Shown here: positions 6,830 through 8,455 of the stretch, piece after piece
Position numbering within the stretch: the stretch's first letter is position 1
Layout of the letters: each line of letters opens with the position of its first letter
NCBI GenBank assembly: GCA_937911965.1
Contig: CALDPL010000233.1
Span: 1 to 8,455, forward strand
Direction: 5' to 3'
DNA length: 8,455 bases
Origin: an uncultured Allomuricauda sp.
GTDB taxonomy: Bacteria > Bacteroidota > Bacteroidia > Flavobacteriales > Flavobacteriaceae
Program-made: the position numbers and the translations under genes
The notes under the pieces: model-generated
The model's input: only the letters and a program-made list of their open reading frames with translations
What the model was told of the DNA's origin: nothing
The model's database searches: none

Positions 6830-6884
6830 ATCGAATTCTCGGTGCTGGATAAGGCCCAGGTCCCCACGGGGACGGACCGTCCCC

Positions 6885-7196
6885 CTATTGGGCCACATCC
6901 CCTTCCCAATCGTTGAAGCCCCCTTCCAGGTTATAGGCATTTTCGATCCCCAGGCTGTTCAAAATGGCGCAGGCCTGTCCACTTCGGTTGCCGGAGCGAC
7001 AGTACACATAAAAATTCTTGTTCGGGTCCAGTTTTTCGACCTCATCCAAAAATTCCTGTCCCCTATAGATGTCGATATGGATGGATCCGGGTATATAGCC
7101 CTCCTCCACTTCCTCCGGGGTCCGCACATCCAATATAAGGGCGTTGTCGTCCCCTTCGAGCTGTTCGGCCCATTCTTCCTGTGATAGGTCTGCCAT
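6885..7196 (-). CDS. single-domain rhodanese-like sulfurtransferase
   Basis: A 103-residue, single-domain rhodanese (PF00581), cytoplasmic with no signal peptide. It shows the N-terminal signature ALILDVRTPEEVEEGYIPGS at 19-38 and the active-site loop VYCRSGNRSG with Cys66, which would carry the persulfide, and ends with YNLEGGFNDWEG as in the PspE/GlpE-type proteins. Such proteins move sulfane sulfur to thiol acceptors; the physiological acceptor is not known here. The ATG at 7196 gives MADLSQEEWAEQL; an in-frame start at 7220 (MCKPIKNT) is possible but less likely. The gene is 82 bases downstream of the redoxin gene and 55 bases upstream of the PspC gene, all on the minus strand. Confidence 0.93.
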   Translation of the reverse strand: MADLSQEEWAEQLEGDDNALILDVRTPEEVEEGYIPGSIHIDIYRGQEFLDEVEKLDPNKNFYVYCRSGNRSGQACAILNSLGIENAYNLEGGFNDWEGDVAQ

Positions 7197-7217
7197 GGTA
7201 TTCTTTATTGGTTTGCA

Positions 7218-7225
7218 CAAAATTA
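7218..7225 (-). promoter_or_regulatory. possible Bacteroidota -7 element for the rhodanese gene
   Basis: On the minus strand TAATTTTG matches the Bacteroidota -7 consensus TAnnTTTG and lies 21 bases before the rhodanese ATG. No TTTG or TTG is found at the expected -33 distance, so the call is weak. It would allow expression independent of the upstream thioredoxin pair. Confidence 0.25.
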
Positions 7226-7278
7226 AAGATCCGCGACGGAAGTACAGATCTTTGGGCGTTTTATTTTTGGATTTTCAC

Positions 7279-7905
7279 CTATTTGATGCTGCAGCCAATG
7301 GCCTTGGTGGTCTCCACTTCGATGGGCCTTCCCCCCAACAGGGCATCCACGGCCTTCTCCACGAATTTCTCCTCCACCTGGGAGGCATCCCGATAATTGT
7401 CGTCAATGGCCCCGATATAGCGGACCATGTTCCCCGATCCGGTCTTTTCCAAAAGAAAGACATGGGGGGTACGGCTGGCCCCGTATTGCGGATAGATCTT
7501 TTGCCCCTCATCGAGAAGATAGGGAAAGGGAAAGTTCTTTTCAGCGGCACGCTCCCGCATCTTTTCCATGCTTTCCCCGGGCTTGGCCTCGGGACTGTTG
7601 GGCTGAATGGCGATGACGGGCACCCCAAAAGGCCGGTATTTTTTATCCAGGGCGATGATCCGGTCCTCATAGGCAATGGCATAGGGACAGGTGTTGCAGG
7701 TAAAGATGACCAAAAAGCCCTTGGCGTCCCTGTAATCCGACAGGGAGACCATGGCTCCGTCCACGTTCCGAAGGGAGAAATCCGTGGCCCGGTCCCCGAT
7801 TTGATATCCCTGCATAGCGGGATCGTCCCCAAGGACATTGATGGCCAACAGCCCTCCCAGGGCCAACATGGTGGCCGAAAGGCAGATGATGATATAGGTT
7901 TTCAT
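7279..7905 (-). CDS. redoxin/thioredoxin-family protein with CxxC, membrane- or periplasm-directed
   Basis: A 208-residue protein from the ATG at 7905 (an ATG two codons upstream at 7911 is equally possible). An N-terminal hydrophobic segment at about 4-25 (YIIICLSATMLALGGLLAI) is a signal peptide or anchor. The AhpC/TSA-redoxin domain starts with GDRATDFSLRNVDGAMVSLS and carries the redox motif TCNTCPY with Cys70 and Cys73. After it come FGVPVIAIQPNSPEAKPG, FPFPYLLDEGQKIYPQYGAS, and RTPHVFLLEK, with the cis-Pro loop (TPHVF) next to the active site. The C-terminus is TKAIGCSIK, a conserved tail of this subfamily that holds an extra Cys. This is a known group of thioredoxin-family proteins in Bacteroidota; the target proteins are unknown. 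The gene begins 4 to 10 bases after the TlpA-like gene ends, so the two are very probably one operon. Confidence 0.92.
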   Translation of the reverse strand: MKTYIIICLSATMLALGGLLAINVLGDDPAMQGYQIGDRATDFSLRNVDGAMVSLSDYRDAKGFLVIFTCNTCPYAIAYEDRIIALDKKYRPFGVPVIAIQPNSPEAKPGESMEKMRERAAEKNFPFPYLLDEGQKIYPQYGASRTPHVFLLEKTGSGNMVRYIGAIDDNYRDASQVEEKFVEKAVDALLGGRPIEVETTKAIGCSIK

Positions 7906-7915
7906 GGGCATTGTT

Positions 7916-8455
7916 TTAATTGATGAAAGCTTCGAGCTCGGTTTTTAACTGCTCATAGGTAAAGCCCCGCTCGTGGAAGCTTCGCCTATCCGTGTTGTAG
8001 ATCAAGGTGGCGGGGATCCCCCCGCCCCAGTCTTCCGATACCTTCGGGATCCATTGGTTTTGTTTGGGGTCGTCCAGGATGACCACCTTGGATTGGATCC
8101 CCTTGTTCTCCACATAGGGTTCCAAACGGCTCTTCCACATATTGGGCAGGTCCAGGCTCACCAAGATCACCTCAACCCCGTTTTCCCGTTCCTCGGCATT
8201 GATCCGTTCAAAATGCGGCATTTCCTCCAGACAGGGCTTGCACCATGTGGCCCAGAAGTTCAGCAGAATGACATCGCCTCGATAATCCATCAGCCGTCCT
8301 TCTTCGTCGGTATGGACGAAGCGGAAGCCGAAGTCCTCGGCCGGGGCATTCATTTCCGTCGACGTCACGCGTGGCGTGCCTTCGCTCGTAACCGGCATCA
8401 GGCCGGAGTCGACGCGGTAGGTAACGACGACCATGACCACGGAGATGGCGGCAAG
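7916..8455 (-). CDS. TlpA-family thiol:disulfide oxidoreductase, N-terminus probably chimeric, runs off the right edge
   Basis: TlpA-like thioredoxin with the motif NFWATWCKPCLEEMP. Counting from the GTG at 8440, the active-site cysteines are 67 and 70. The C-terminal part (HFERINAEERENGVEVILVS, LDDPKQNQWIPKVSEDWGGG, IPATLIYN with the cis-Pro) is characteristic of Flavobacteriia and ends with TAA at 7916. The frame has no stop up to the window edge. The bases upstream of 8440 give LAAIS, so with VVMVVV the beginning is a membrane anchor and the true start lies outside. The segment between the anchor and the motif (PVTSEGTPRVTS, EDFGFRFVHTDEEGRLMDYRG) has a different character and denser G/C third positions than the rest. 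Flavobacterial relatives that I recall have a short secreted N-terminus here. I infer two TlpA genes joined at the active-site codons, but a genuine membrane-anchored TlpA cannot be excluded. Confidence 0.85.
   Translation of the reverse strand, partial: LAAISVVMVVVTYRVDSGLMPVTSEGTPRVTSTEMNAPAEDFGFRFVHTDEEGRLMDYRGDVILLNFWATWCKPCLEEMPHFERINAEERENGVEVILVSLDLPNMWKSRLEPYVENKGIQSKVVILDDPKQNQWIPKVSEDWGGGIPATLIYNTDRRSFHERGFTYEQLKTELEAFIN

Noticed and set aside
7144..7923. A 259-codon plus-strand open frame
   Set aside because: Antisense to the redoxin gene, whose signal peptide, CxxC and cis-Pro motifs are unambiguous.

Overview
This window does not read like one chromosome. It is a mosaic of at least three, and probably four to six, segments whose gene content and base composition point to different bacterial lineages. 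The joins fall inside genes. The simplest explanation is a chimeric contig (metagenome assembly or amplification chimera) rather than a natural locus; taxonomic assignments are from remembered protein-family resemblance and were not searched.

Region 1 (1 to about 3437, GC-rich) looks like Verrucomicrobiota, perhaps Opitutales-like. It holds the N-terminal part of a DUF2851 protein running off the left edge (minus), a tRNA-dihydrouridine synthase (plus) broken by an apparent 11-nt deletion, a convergent PfkB-family sugar kinase preceded by thiamine-phosphate synthase (thiE then pfkB, both minus, 33 bases apart), a short intergenic stretch with GGGGTTCA-type repeats, and the first ~36 codons of an agmatine deiminase (plus).

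Region 2 (about 3438 to 3900) is patchwork: a ~95-bp fragment of a YggS/PLP-homeostasis protein (plus) is fused head-on to the N-terminal part of a Gemmatimonadota-like beta-propeller lipoprotein (minus). Region 3 (about 3900 to 4848, very GC-rich) is most of an amidohydrolase lipoprotein (plus), resembling those of Xanthomonadales-like Gammaproteobacteria; it lacks both its true signal peptide and its C-terminus.

Region 4 (about 4845 to about 8230, visibly lower GC) is a coherent Flavobacteriia block, all minus strand: TlpA-like thioredoxin, redoxin-type thioredoxin, rhodanese, a PspC-domain membrane protein and a large AGCS sodium:amino-acid symporter with an unusual N-terminal extension. 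The two thioredoxins are 4 to 10 bases apart and probably co-transcribed; with the rhodanese they form a small thiol/sulfur-redox group. The symporter is cut at its C-terminal third by the join to the amidohydrolase. The last ~200 bases (about 8240 to 8455) appear to be the membrane-anchored N-terminus of another TlpA protein, joined in frame at the conserved WCxxC active site.

I found no tRNA or rRNA gene, CRISPR array, insertion sequence, integrase, attachment site or origin, and no convincing new multi-gene system. The most notable items are the junctions themselves, the frame break in the dihydrouridine synthase, and the domain architecture of the flavobacterial symporter.
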